Part shown: positions 45,670 through 56,583 of the stretch, one piece after another | Position numbering within the stretch: the first letter of the stretch is position 1 | Layout: each line of letters begins with the position of its first letter | NCBI GenBank assembly: GCA_951799445.1 | Contig: OX637288.1 | Location: 30,793,288 to 30,857,287 of the forward strand | Direction of reading: 5' to 3' | DNA: 64,000 nt | From: Pseudisothecium myosuroides | Lineage: Eukaryota > Streptophyta > Bryopsida > Hypnales > Lembophyllaceae | Position numbers and translations under genes: made by a program | The notes under the pieces: model-generated | What the model was told of the DNA's origin: nothing | The model's database searches: none | What the model saw: the letters and a program-made list of their open reading frames with translations, nothing else

Positions 45670-46225
45670 TAAGGAAAAAAAGTTTTAAATTCAATTAATA
45701 ATTCAGTTTAACATTCTCTAAATAATTAAATAAATCTTTAACATGATTTAAGAATACAAAAAATAAATATTCTAAACAATGTTCAATACATTGTATATAT
45801 TTCAATTTAATGGTAAATGTTTTTTTTTAAAATAATAATAATTATTAGGATATTTGAAAATTAAAATAAAATATTAAATCATTTAGCATATTGAAGGGAA
45901 AAAAAATAATGGTAAATTGATTATAAATTCTATATAGTAAATGAAAGTATCTAAAATGAAGTAAAATAAATGAAATCATATAGTGAAGTGAAGGAAATAT
46001 AAAATGATTGCAAAGCAATGTTGTCATTTTATTTGTACATAAGAAAACATGTGTTCAAATAGGAATATACATAAATGAAAACCAATGCTTTATAAAAAGC
46101 ATCAATATGACAACTAAATTATCTAAATCATCATAGTTTTACATATATCATAAATCTATATATTAAATGAAATACACATAAATTCTAACATGACTGCATA
46201 TAATATCTACTACATTTTCTATTTT
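45670..46225. repeat. Duplicated block, partner of 41850-42800
   Basis: Aligns phrase by phrase with 41850-42800 but lacks the 401-bp family B element, showing a single TTAA at about 45747. Confidence 0.85.
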
Positions 46226-46283
46226 CATTTTTTGTTTTCATCTTTCATTTTTTTGTTTCAATTGAAGTTGAGGGTTGCTATTA

Positions 46284-46504
46284 TGTGAGCATAGAAGTGT
46301 GAGCCCATGAGCCTAGAATGCTACACACCTATGTTATAGGTGTATATACTATAGAATCCGTCTATAATTATAGGATATATATCTTACAAATATCCACATT
46401 ATAGGTGTTTATGATACATGCACCTTCTATAGTGTGTAGTATCTATATTATAGGTACCTATATTGTAAGCTCAATGCTCACAAGCTCACATTCTTGGGCT
46501 CACA
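46284..46504. mobile_element. MITE-like inverted repeat (221 bp), TGTGAGC ends
   Basis: Begins TGTGAGCATAGAAGTGTGAGC and ends with the inverted counterpart (CTCACATTCTTGGGCTCACA). Inner segments are also complementary (ACACACCTATGTTATAGGTG against ATCTATATTATAGGTACC-type sequence). A clear target duplication is not seen. Confidence 0.6.
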
Positions 46505-46509
46505 TACTA

Positions 46510-47255
46510 GCACCGTTGAATTGAAGTTGATCTCGGATAAGAAAATTAGAATTTTTAAGGCAGTTTTCTACCTGAAAATAATACTTCCATCGCATTGCAA
46601 ACTTTTTCTAATCAACCATAGTATGATTTTTTGGTTTGATATGTTTCTATTCATTTTGATTATGCAATAAATATGAAAACAATTGAGTCTCTTTTTTAGA
46701 ATATGGAGTGCCTTTTGCTATAGATGAAGGCATTGATTGCCTCCCTGAGCGCCTAGATATATACAGAGAACTATACATTTGATATATAATTTGAATCTTA
46801 GGGTATTATTAATGTACTAAAATATGGCAAAACATTGGCATTAGATTGATAATTCAATAATTAGCAATTTTTCATTAGGATGTCATTTTATCATCTATAC
46901 ATGATCATGCTCAAATATGACACCACACAAATAGAATACTTAACCAATTTGTAGCTCCAAAAACATGCAAGAGGTACAATAATGATCCAAATTGGAAATA
47001 CCACATGTCATTGGATCCAGTTCAATATGAGGACAAATTTTCATTACTAATGTATACCTCATTTCATACACTTTACATCTAATATACCCAAACACCATGT
47101 TGCAACTATATTTGGGCTTCCTAGAACCTTTTAGGGTTGAACAAAGAAAGTACATCACCGCAAACTAATAGACATCCAAACAAAAGAATAACAAAACACC
47201 TACAAAAAAGCAACTAATCAAGATTTGGAGATTGAAGAAAGAATTTGTACTACTT
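46510..47255. other. Intergenic DNA, nothing recognised
   Basis: No supported gene, paired termini or array. Short frames present have no protein-like features. Confidence 0.5.
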
Positions 47256-47257
47256 AA

Positions 47258-47672
47258 GAAGGTAGGAGGGTCAATTCCGCTCAGGCATTTTGCAGTGCTT
47301 CTATAATTAGCTTTGAAATAGACATGAGATGGTCCTTAAACTAACCTCTATAGTCATTGAATGGATTGAAAAAAAATATTATTTATAGCATGAGCCAATC
47401 ATTTTTTCTTTCTTTCTCCATTTCTCTTTACAAGTTGCAAGTGAATAGTTTATGGAAGACCTAAGGTTGTATATAGACGTCTACAACACAACTTGTTTGA
47501 AAATTCATAAGTAATTCAATAATACTTTAAAAAATATGAAAATACTTGTGTTACATTCCGCATCTCATTTTTCTTTGTTTGAAAAATGAGCTAAAAAATT
47601 TCCATCAAAGGAAATACATGAAAAAGGCAGACCAGCCCTTCAATGAGCGATTTCGAGCCTCCGGTCCAATCC
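47258..47672 (+). repeat. Diverged AGGTAG-family MITE, copy 2
   Basis: Colinear with 59622-60030 (ACATGAGATGGTCCTTAAAC, AGAAGACCTAAGG-like, TGTGTTACATTCCGCATC, AAAAAGGCAGACCAG), but the termini are eroded (AAGGTAGGAGG on the left). Confidence 0.65.
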
Positions 47673-47729
47673 AACTATTTTTTTCAGGTCTAGTTTGAAA
47701 TTGACCCTAAAAACTTTCCTATTGGTTTC

Positions 47730-48014
47730 TTACTGTGACCACTTTCTGGATGCTATTGTATGTCTATTAGAGGTCAAACATTTGGGCATCTTCTGACAAA
47801 TCAATTTATTAAACAGGCCCATAACATTGCTAACTGGGCATAAAGCTTCCTTTGTCAGGGAGGTATAATCCCTCCCGGGATGCCTAGGAGGGACTGTAGT
47901 TATATTGCAACCAAAAGTATTGGTTGGCTGAAGAGGTTTTGATCCTGTTGTGTCAGAAATCAGAGATTGTGAATGGCTACTTGCCCAACTCAACAGTGAA
48001 ATACGAAGTTTCAA
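47730..48014 (-). other. Short open frame without recognised family
   Basis: A 94-codon minus-strand frame with a mixed composition (SDTTGSKPLQPTNTFGCNIT). No homolog or partner exon recognised. It may be a transposon remnant. Confidence 0.2.
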
Positions 48015-48336
48015 TGCAGAGGGGCTTCCCCTTTCTGGGGAAACAAAAAGGGACCCCTCCTGCGCTGATTAACAATGCTATGGCCAAAATGAGGCCAATT
48101 TGATAATCAATCAAAAATGAGGACCAATCAATTTGATAATCAGACCAAACTGAACCGATTGGTCAATTGGACTATACAAGTGCCAAGTTGCAATCGAGAG
48201 TAAGTGAGTTCTTTGAATCCAATTCCAGCATTCCAGACTCAAAAGCCGGAAGGGAGAGAAGACAATACAATACTTTAAAGCTATTGTCCTACTTTGTCCT
48301 ATCTAAGAGTGAGACCCCACGGCAAGGGGGACTAGG

Positions 48337-48601
48337 GTTGAGCCTATAGTTGTGCAACAAGCCTCTTGCGGAGGTAAAGCCAAGGGTCAATGTAAAAAAA
48401 CCTACCCCCTATTTTGTGCTATCTTTAGGGTATGTTCAAGACCTCTGCTAGCTAATTTGGGGCCTCTGATTGCAAATATGAACTCAAAATTTGAAAATTT
48501 TATCATGCCTTGCAAATAAAAATTTCCTGCGTTTTTCCCAAAGGTAAAACGGGGGCAAAACGGCCTCCGCAAGAGGCTTGTTGCACAACTATAAGCTCGA
48601 C
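48337..48601. mobile_element. MITE with about 38-bp terminal inverted repeats (265 bp)
   Basis: The left arm runs through TATAGTTGTGCAACAAGCC and TCTTGCGGAGG, and the right arm is its complement (CCTCCGCAAGAGGCTTGTTG, then CACAACTATA). An 8-bp GACTAGGG occurs at 48330-48337 and again at 48599-48606, so a hAT-like 8-bp duplication is possible, but the boundaries overlap the outermost TIR bases. Confidence 0.75.
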
Positions 48602-48712
48602 TAGGGACTGGGGCAATTCAAGGGAACACGGAGGCAATTGAAGGGAACGAGAAAGAATCAACTAGTAAAACAATAGCCAGGATTTCAGCTTCAAAATCTG
48701 GTTCTCTGTATA

Positions 48713-49114
48713 AGGTAGAGTCCCCTATAACCAACCAAATAAGGAATTCTGACATGATCTGGAGTTTTTAAAACAATTCCTTGTATTTATTTTTCAGAGG
48801 TACATCAATAGAAAAGACACAGACTACAAAAATTTTGGTAATTTTATCACTTGAACTGAAATTACTATGAATTTTGGGAGGCAAAAAGTGCTCTAGACCC
48901 ATAGCCACTATCTAGACTCTTCCAATTCCAATCATTCAATAACTTTTTCCCTAATCATTATTTCCTACTTCCTTTCTCACAAATTAAGACATGTGTCATG
49001 TATTTATTAGTTCCAACTTTGATGAAAAAAACAAAACATTCTAAGCTTGATAAAAAAATACGTACACCTATAGGTTGGGAACAAGTCTGTGGTTGGGAAT
49101 GGGGGGCTCTACCT
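48713..49114. mobile_element. TA-flanked MITE, AGGTAGAG termini (402 bp)
   Basis: Begins AGGTAGAGTCCCCTATAACC and ends GGGAATGGGGGGCTCTACCT; TA on both sides (48711-48712, 49115-49116). An internal part (about 48838-48930) reappears inverted at 58995-59085. The AGGTAG terminus is shared with the 408-bp family at 30.6, 47.3 and 59.6 kb. Confidence 0.7.
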
Positions 49115-49209
49115 TATGTCACTTATTCTCCTCCTCAGTTGCCTGAAAAATCTAACTTTTTAACATCAGCAAGCGTGGAAATGGGGGATTCATATCCTTA
49201 ATACCTTCA

Positions 49210-49568
49210 TCTCGTCTAAAGAAGCCCATGGACCTTGGCAACCATTGACTTGGAAACAAGGGACTTTCTCAGATAGAGTACCTCGTAAATTCAACAAGGT
49301 TAGTAGCTTGTGGGCTATCCTTAGGATGGTTATTCTGTAGACTATTTGGATTGAGAGAAACGATTATGTATTCAACAAGGTGTTTTGGAGACCAGTGAAA
49401 CAATTACAAAGAATATCCATGTGTTTCAAGAAAAAACAACAACAACAACAACAACAATTACAAAGAATTTGGCTAGGCTTCGTCAACTATGGGCATTTGG
49501 AATGGGACAAGGTGAATAGGACTATGATCCAGTATCCTGACAAGGCGACTGCAATTAGGCTTCGTTTC
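49210..49568 (+). pseudogene. LINE ORF2 C-terminal fragment, left part
   Basis: The frame reads SLWAILRMVIL, stop, TIWIERNDYVFNKVFW, the WxxWxERN..F pattern found at the C-terminus of plant LINE polyproteins, then NYGHLEWDKVNRTMIQYPDK. A (CAA)n expansion is at 49436-49456. The fragment is cut by the Copia element at 49568/49569 and resumes at 56147. The 5' end is truncated and uncertain. Confidence 0.65.
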
Positions 49569-49789
49569 TGTTGAGTATAATAAACGAAACAAAAGCTCAA
49601 AACATATAAAACACCAAAGTATGCAAGAGAAAAGAATACAACTAACATTTGAAGAATGGAAATATATACAAAAGGAGAGAGACGATCAATAGTACTCTCT
49701 CCGTATTGGCTAGGAAATAGTATCAACCACTTTGTTGACTAATCTAACATGCATTATGGGGAGCGTTCACACTAGTACGTTTTTTAACA
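49569..49789 (-). repeat. Copia 3' LTR (221 bp)
   Basis: Identical to 55921-56141 except for three substitutions. It starts TGTTGAGTATAATAAACGAA and ends TTTTTTAACA on the plus strand. The adjacent target duplication GTTTC is at 49564-49568. Confidence 0.97.
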
Positions 49790-49802
49790 CTCCTCCTCGC
49801 TC
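49790..49802 (-). other. Copia polypurine tract
   Basis: On the minus strand GCGAGGAGGAG lies directly against the start of the 3' LTR, the expected plus-strand primer. Confidence 0.75.
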
Positions 49803-50343
49803 GACATAATATAGATAAAATAATAAAATCATACTGGCTGGCCTATGAAGGCAATAAAATCATTTGAATGCCGAACTGAGTCGCCAAGTCGTGGACTTGG
49901 TCGGCTGGTTTCATACGTCGGTGGTCAACCGACCGGTCCGCGGTTCGATTCTCGTCAGTCTCGTTGACTGGTTCGGGAAACTCGCGGCTTGGCATGCTAG
50001 TGAGGCAGGAATAACAGCCGACCCGCTATCCCACCCCTGAGCTGTGATGTGACAAAATGCAGGACACCCCAAGATGGTTAACAAGCTCTAGCATTGAACC
50101 CCAAACCGTGGTTCTCACCATGACCCCACTTTTTTCTATTCGAAAATTCCCGTAATCTTTAAAGTTTACGGTTGTTGCCTCATTAAAACCTTATCTGGGA
50201 AAACCTTGGTTATATTCAAGGATAAAACCACAGATGAAGGAAAAAGAGTACAACTCCTTTATCAATTCATTCTCATAGTAAAACCCAATGGGAAAAATCT
50301 ATGAAAAGATATCAAAAGGATCAATAAATTTCATAATGAAAAT
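49803..50343 (-). other. Copia 3' untranslated region with a tRNA-like segment
   Basis: Non-coding between the end of pol and the polypurine tract. On the plus strand, 49885-49955 is GC-rich with inverted segments (GGTCGGCTGG, GGTGGTCAACCGACC) and a box-B-like GGTTCGATTC at 49932-49941. This suggests a tRNA-derived SINE fragment, but no full cloverleaf is apparent. Confidence 0.4.
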
Positions 50344-51290
50344 CTATTGAATTTCTTGTTCCAAAATACTAAGTCGCCGCATTCCAATGTCATGGACAAG
50401 TTGACGATGAGTAGATGATGGAAGAGCCTTGGTAAAAAGATCAGCAAGATTATCTGTTGATGCAATTTTCTTAATGTCAAGTACCTTGTCTGTAATCAAA
50501 TCATTCGTATAGGTGAAATATTTTGGATCAATATGTTTTGTGCGATCACCTTTAATAAAACCTGCTTGCATTTGAGTAACACAAGCACTATTATCTTCGT
50601 ATAGAACAGTTGGAGAGTTATCATAAAATAATCCATAGTTGGTTCGAATGAACTTGTCAATCGATCTTAATCAAATGCACTCTCGAGATGCTTCATGTAA
50701 AGCAATAATTTCTGCATAATTAGATGATGTTGCAGTGATAGTTTGCTTTACTGATTTCCAAGATATTGCAGCTCCATGTCGTAAAAAAACATAACCTATC
50801 TGAGATTTGAATGTTGCAAGATCTGATCTATATCCAGCATCAGCATATCCAACCAATGTTGGATCTAGAGATCGAGTATAGTGTAGTCCCAAATCTTCAG
50901 TTCCTTTCAAATAACGAAAAATATGTTTGATGCCATTCCAATGTCGAAGTGTAGGACAAGCGCTATGCCTTGCAAGAACACTAACTGCAAATGCAATATC
51001 AGGCCTTGTAGACGTAGCTAAGTATAAAAGTGCTCCGACCGCAGCGAGGTATGGGTAGTTTTCACCCAATGTTTCCTCCTCCTCCTCGCAAGGACGGTAA
51101 GGGTCTTCATCCTTAGAACTCTGACCTACCATAGGTGATGATAGAGGATATGCATCGAGCATGTTGAATCTTTTTAGGATTCGGTTGATGTATGTCGTTT
51201 GAGAAAGAAAAATGCTACCATCTTTCAAATGGTGAACTTGTAATCCAATACAAAAAGTAGTTTTTTCAAGTTCCTTCATTTCAAACTCGC
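50344..51290 (-). pseudogene. Copia RT C-terminus and RNase H, broken
   Basis: The upstream part (51290-50674) has TTFCIGLQVHHLKDGSIFLS, MVGQSS, YLAAVGALLYLATSTRPDIA and the RNase H block VGYADAGYRSDLATFKSQIG with SSNYAEIIALHEASRE. An in-frame TGA at 50671-50673 is followed in phase by YEDNSACVTQMQAGFIKGDR and STDNLADLFTKALPSS, ending at 50344. A frameshift at about 51290 separates it from the RT core. It would copy and degrade template RNA during retrotransposition; the breaks make this copy inactive. Confidence 0.88.
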
Positions 51291-52219
51291 GAAACAAGAA
51301 GCTGAGTAGCTGCAACACATGCAGATTTGGTACCTATAAGGTTCAAGTCATCAACATAAACAGCAATGATGACGAAATCATCTTTGTCTCGTCTGATAAA
51401 GAGACATGGAAACAATGCATCATTAATAAAATGATTCTCAATAAAATATTGTCGTAGGCGTTGATACCACATGCGTCCAGATTGTTTGAGACCATATAGT
51501 GCACGTTGTAATTTAACGCCACGATATTTGCCTGAAATAGTTGCACTTGGATTTGTAGATTCAAGGCCGGGCGGGACTCTCATATATATATTAGTATGAA
51601 GTGAGTCATATAGATAAACAGTAACAACATCCATAAGCGTCATCTCAAGGATGGTGTGTACCGCCATTCCAAGAAGATATCGAAAAGTAATAGTATCCAT
51701 AACTGGCGAATATGTGATATCATAATCAATGCCAAACTTCTGTATAAATCCTTGAGCAACAAGACGAACCTTGAAGCGAATAATCTGACCTCTGTCATTT
51801 CGTTTGCGTACAAAAACGAGTTTGTATCCAAGAGGTCGTGAATTGAGATTATTCACGATAGGTCCAAAGACTTGTCTTTTGCGTAAAGAATCATACTCTT
51901 CCTCAATAGCAGCTTTCCACTTGAGCCAATCAGAGCGATTCATCGCATCTTCAACACTAAGCGGTTCGGGATCATCTTTCTCGCATGAAAGATTTTTTAC
52001 AACCATAGAAATGAATGGTTCATCTATATCAATATTTTCTCTGTCCCATATGTGACCAGTACCACAGTACATTATAGATAATTCTGTATTCACCTTAGAC
52101 ATTTTTTCTTTAGAAATAGATGGATGAGTAAAATCGGCAATGGTTGCTGTAGGTAGAGAAGGATTAGCAGCATCAAAGATTGCCTTGCGTTTGCGTGGTT
52201 GCTTATCGGGTCCACGAGT
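51291..52219 (-). pseudogene. Copia reverse transcriptase core
   Basis: Contains WLKWKAAIEEEYDSLRK, PLGYKLVFVRKRNDRGQIIR, RLVAQGFIQKFGIDYDITYS, ALYGLKQSGRMWYQRL and the catalytic YVDDL motif. An in-frame TAG at 52220-52222 separates it from the region upstream, and a frameshift lies just past YVDDL. Ty1/Copia order (integrase before RT) is confirmed by the neighbours. Confidence 0.9.
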
Positions 52220-52792
52220 CTATTTGGCCAAAGGTTGAAGAGTTGGAATAGTTGTTGTTTCTGGTACAAAAACTCGTGCAGGAAGATTTCGAGCTTCATT
52301 CAATGGAGTTTTAGTGATTCTTGGTGCGTCATTGAATCCATCAGATGTCTGATCTGCAATCTTTTGCAAATACAAAATCTTCGCAACTTTGCTTTCGGTC
52401 AAAGATGTTCGTAGATCCGGATTGGAAGTAAATGTTTGAAGTGCTTGAAAAGTAAGACTAGTAGGAGTTTGTTGAAGAGAAATTGCTCCTTTCAAAATTG
52501 GAAATACGTCTTCTTCAAAACGACAATTGACAAAACGCGCGCGAAGTAGTGTACCAGTAGAAGGGTTAATACAACGAATAATGCTAGGAGAGTCAAATCC
52601 AACATAGATGCCTTCTTGGCGATGAGCGCCAATAGTATGACGTTGAGGTTCTGCAATTGGAACCCAAACACGGCATCCAAATACTCGCAAATGAGATACA
52701 TTAGGAGCTCGCCCTGAAAGAAGTTCTTGAGAAGAAACAATCTCCACAGATGAAGGACGAAGTCGAATTAAAGTTGTAGCATGTAGAACTAC
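52220..52792 (-). pseudogene. Copia region between integrase and RT
   Basis: The integrase C-terminal part typical of Copia: ELLSGRAPNVSHLRVFGCRV followed by PIAEPQRHTIGAHRQEGIYV and a Pro/Thr-rich linker ending at the TAG 52220-52222. Phase is shared with the RT core but not with the integrase core, because of the 22-bp duplication at about 52793-52836. Confidence 0.85.
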
Positions 52793-52836
52793 ATGTCCCC
52801 ACATGTAGAACTACATGTCCCCACATGTATGCGGAC
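52793..52836. repeat. 22-bp tandem duplication breaking the Copia pol frame
   Basis: The unit ACATGTAGAACTACATGTCC plus two bases occurs twice in a row. Twenty-two is not a multiple of three, and the integrase frame (upstream) and linker frame (downstream) are offset exactly here; both read MWGHVVLH into the repeat. The unit is itself palindromic, which may have promoted slippage. Confidence 0.85.
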
Positions 52837-53915
52837 AAATTTGCATGTAAAAGCAAAGGCCTCGTAATAAGTTGGATTCGCTTGATGAAAAACTCTGTCA
52901 ATCCATTTTGAGCATGTTCATACGGAACTGAATATGTCAGATCAATCCCAATGGCAGCACAATAATCTTCAAAAGATTTGGATCGGAATTCTTGGGCATT
53001 ATCCATCCGAAGCGTTTTGATTGGGTAATCAGGAAAATGAGCCTTGAAGCGGATAAACATGGAAAGTAAATTGGCAAAAGCCAAATTTCTGGTTGATAGT
53101 AAGGAGACATGAGATTGTTTGCCTGATGCATCAACCAAAACTAAAAAGTACCGAAATGGTCCAGACATAGGTGTTATAGGACCACAAATGTCACCATGCA
53201 GTCTCGAAAGCATAGGTGGTAATTCACTGGGCAGCTTCCATATAGATGGTCTGGCAATCAGTTTGCCTTGAACACAAGCTTGACATAATGTCATTGAATT
53301 GACATTAGCTGGCTGCAAATTATGACCAAAAACACATGGAAGAATTTTCCGAAATAAAGTGGAACCTGGATGACCCAGTCTTCCATGCCACAGTGAAATT
53401 TTATTATCTTTAGAAGATAAAGTAAAACTAGATACAATTGGTGGTCGGATTGAAATCCGATACAAGCCACTTGCCGCAGCAAAGGCTGTTTCCACTACTT
53501 TATTGTTTTGTACAAAAATCAGAGCCTCTCGCCTATCTAGAATTTTGGTCGAGAGATGAAAACCATTGGTGCGGATATCTCGATAGCTGATCAGGCTTCG
53601 AGGCGCAGAGGGAGAAAATATAGCACGCATGCATGTTATGGTGGTGCCCTCAGGCAAAATCACCTTTGCAGGTCCCTCCTGGAAACGAAACACATTCGAT
53701 CTAGCCATAGTTATTAAATTTCTGGTTTGCCAAGTTGAAAGATTATCAACATTAAAAAATTGTTTATTCTGCAAAATAGTGTGTGTAGTTGCAGAGTCAA
53801 GGAGCGCATCACAAGACTCACCAGTGGAGGTATCCTCAGCAACATGTGTTTCAATATCTTCAGCTCCAAACATGTCCATAGACGCATCCATGGTATGAGT
53901 TTCATGACCCTGAGC
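52837..53915 (-). pseudogene. Copia protease and integrase
   Basis: Protease active site CDALLDSATTHTIL near the start, the DSA form usual in this plant Copia lineage. Then comes the pre-integrase zinc region (LWHGRLGHPGSTLFRK and CQACVQGK) and the integrase core with LHGDICGPI, LRMDNAQEF and HAQNGLTEFFIKR, giving the D, D, E triad. The frame follows Gag in phase after an in-frame TGA at 53916-53918 and runs into the 22-bp duplication. Confidence 0.9.
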
Positions 53916-54875
53916 TCAAAGTTTCTTGTTTTTTTGGAACATCTTGACAAAATAGTCTGATGTACGGCAAACATTTGCCAGATGGCCAACTCTACCACAT
54001 TTGTGGCAAGTACGCGTCTCTGACTGACGCTTACCATGGTTGTGAGAAGAAGAATTGGTATTCTTCTTGTGCGCATGACTATGACTACCAAACTGTTCAT
54101 AACGATGTTTCTTAAATTTGTGTGTCTTAGGTTTGACATTAGAAACCTTGACAGCATGAGACTCAGGAACTGTAGTCCCAATAGGGCGGGCCTCTGCATT
54201 GCGCAGAAGAATCTCGTTTTGCTTTTCAACAAGAAGTATCATAGACATGAGATCTGAGTGATTCTCAAATTTCATGTTTCGATACTGCTGGGCAAATACA
54301 GCAGAAACTGGTGGAAATGTTGAGAGGGTTTTCTCAATCATTTCCTGTTCGGTAATGGCTTGACCACATAATCGTAATTGCGATATGATGCGGTAAAGCT
54401 CATTATTAAAAGCAACAAGTGTTGGAAAATCCAATACTCGTAAATGTGTCCAGTCGTGGAGAGCGGTAGGAAGGAACATCGTTTTCTAATGGTCAAAACG
54501 AGCTTTGAGCTTTTGCCAAAGCTCATCTGGTTTTTCTATCTCTAAGTATTAATGTTGTAAGGAAGGAACAACATGGCGACGCAGCAAAAGTAAAGCTTTC
54601 CACAAAATGGAAGCAGAAACAGTAGCAGTAGGAATAGTAGGACCTGTGGCAGCAGGATCAGTGGCACTTACAGTGGGAATAGTGTCAAAAGCAATAGCGT
54701 CTGATAATCCATCAGCAAATATATGTGCTTTGACAGTCCTCGCCCATAATAAATAATTGCTGCCGTCAGTTGCCAGTGGTGTAAAAAGAAGAGGCTGAAA
54801 CCTCGGTGGCTCAATAATAGTAGCAGCCACCGGAATAGTCGTAGATGTAGCAACAGAAGAAGTTGAAGTAGTCAT
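53916..54875 (-). pseudogene. Copia Gag with in-frame stops
   Basis: Starts ATG at 54873-54875 (MTTSTSSVATSTTIPVAATI). It contains LLFTPLATDGSNYLLWARTV, then an in-frame TAA (54549-54551) and TAG (about 54488-54490) in the capsid region, and continues HLRVLDFPTLVAFNNELYRI to a CCHC knuckle CHKCGRVGHLANVC near 53975-54016. It closes with TGA at 53916-53918. All pieces share one phase. Gag would form the particle shell; three stops make this copy non-functional. Confidence 0.88.
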
Positions 54876-55920
54876 GTTGTAAAATGAAAATGGCTTTGGG
54901 GAGAAATTAGGGTTTAAAAAAGAAATTAGGGTTTGAATAGAAAGATAAAGATAAAGATGAAATTGAGGATAAAGATAAAGATTTAAAAATAAATAAAAGA
55001 TATAGATAAAATAAAATAAAAGTTAAAGTTAAAGTTAAAGTTAAAAGTATAAATAAAAATAAAAGTAAAAGTATACGTAAAGTTAAAGATGAAAGATTAG
55101 ATAAAGATAGAGAGAAGGTAATTATAAAGATAAAGAAAATAGTATTATAAAGAAATAATTGAAGATAAGGAAAAAGAAAAATATAAAATTATAATTATAA
55201 TTTTTAAAATTTTTAAAATTTTAAATTAAAACTAAAATTAAAATTAAAATTAATACTTGGGGTTTGAAGAGATAGCAAGAAAGGCTTGGAGGGACGAAGG
55301 AAAGGAGCTTGATGTGAAGAGGAAGGTGGATGTGCAAGTTGAGTATGCGAAGAGAAATAGCACAAGGGGATGAAGAACAAGGAAAAATAAACATAAAAGG
55401 AAAGAAAAGAGAGAAAAATACAAGGAAGAGGTAGGGGGTACTGCAACGAAGTGCTGGGAAGCTCTGGCTGGGAGTGCCGAGTTGGAGCCTGAACGGCAAG
55501 TTGGGAGCCAGACTTGAGAGGAGGTGGGTGGAGTAGAGAGCAGGGAGAGAAGGGTTATTGCAGACCACTTTCGAGGAGGTGCACAGGGCCGGTTTGTACA
55601 AAGAGAAGGAAGTAACTGCCCTGAGTCGGTTGGGTGAGAGGGTGAGAGACTACAGAGAGTGTACAAAGCAGTGCGGCCAGAGAGCAGAGAGGGAGCGGAA
55701 ATGACACAGGGAGGTTGTAAAGCGGGAGAGGACCGAGAGTAAGGAACGAAGAAGGAGGCGTACAGAGCAAAATGGAGAGACTTGCTTTCTGACAGAACAG
55801 GGAGCACAGGCCACAGGAAGGTTGCAAAGCCGTCCTAAAAACAAAATCTAAATTGGAAGTTAAAAATTGCAAAGAAAGCGTGCTAATAAAAAACAAAAAC
55901 TTAAGAGTGTGCTAATAACG
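54876..55920 (-). other. Copia 5' leader, about 1 kb
   Basis: Long untranslated region between the 5' LTR and Gag. The half next to Gag (54900-55250) is a low-complexity tract built on AAAGATAAAG and AAAGTTAAAG. The half next to the LTR (55250-55860) is GC-richer with overlapping open frames on the minus strand but no recognised protein. A canonical initiator-Met primer binding site (TGGTATCAG) is not seen beside the LTR. Instead GTGCTAATA is repeated at about 55881 and 55909. Confidence 0.6.
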
Positions 55921-56141
55921 TGTTGAGTATAATAAACGAAACAAAAGCTCAAAACATATAAAACACCAAAGTATGCAAGAGAAAAGCATACAACTAACAT
56001 TTGAAGAATGGAAGTATATACAAAAGGAGAGAGACGATCAATAGTACTCTCTCCGTATTGGCTAGGAAATAGTATCAACCACTTTGTTGACTAATCTAAC
56101 ATGCATTATGGGGAGCGTTCACACTAGTACGTTTCTTAACA
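55921..56141 (-). repeat. Copia 5' LTR (221 bp)
   Basis: Matches 49569-49789 with three differences (about 98.6% identity), implying a fairly recent insertion. The target duplication GTTTC follows at 56142-56146. Confidence 0.97.
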
Positions 56142-56146
56142 GTTTC

Positions 56147-56400
56147 GAGCAGAGTTGGTGCTATAATGGCGTTGTGGTGTTGATGGTTGAGGATAACCCT
56201 CGTTGGGCACTTTCTGGTCCTAGTGCTGGTTTTGTGTTCCAACCTCCGTAGGTTTGCTTTTTTCTGTGTGTTATCGTGTTGTGGTTGTTTTTATGTTGCT
56301 CTTGCCCAGGCCGCTTGCGGCTAAGTGGTTGTAATTTATTTCTTGCAGTAAAGGGTTTCCTTTATTTGTGTCAAAAAAACAAAAAACAAAAAAACACCTT
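56147..56400 (+). pseudogene. LINE ORF2 end and 3' tail, right part
   Basis: The frame continues from 49568 across the Copia element (SWCYNGVVVLMVEDNPRWAL, then a stop near 56250). A 3' UTR follows and ends in an A-rich tail at about 56373-56396 (AAAAAAACAAAAAACAAAAAAAC). The A-rich tail is the expected 3' end of a non-LTR element. Confidence 0.65.
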
Positions 56401-56583
56401 TTTTTAACATGCCTATCAGCCCTGTCTAGAATTTCAACTAAATTCACTGCCGGTGGGTTATTTGTATATTTTTAAAATATTCAAAATTGATTAATACACT
56501 TTAAAAAAATTTAGTGCATTGATGTGTCACTAACTTAGTAGCAATTTGTTTCATTAACCTCAATCATGATTGATTTTCTTTAA

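Noticed and set aside
55250..55860. A protein gene in the Copia leader (minus-strand frames up to 185 codons)
   Set aside because: Composition is Ser/Pro/Leu-biased with no domain, several phases are open at once, and the position matches a 5' untranslated leader.
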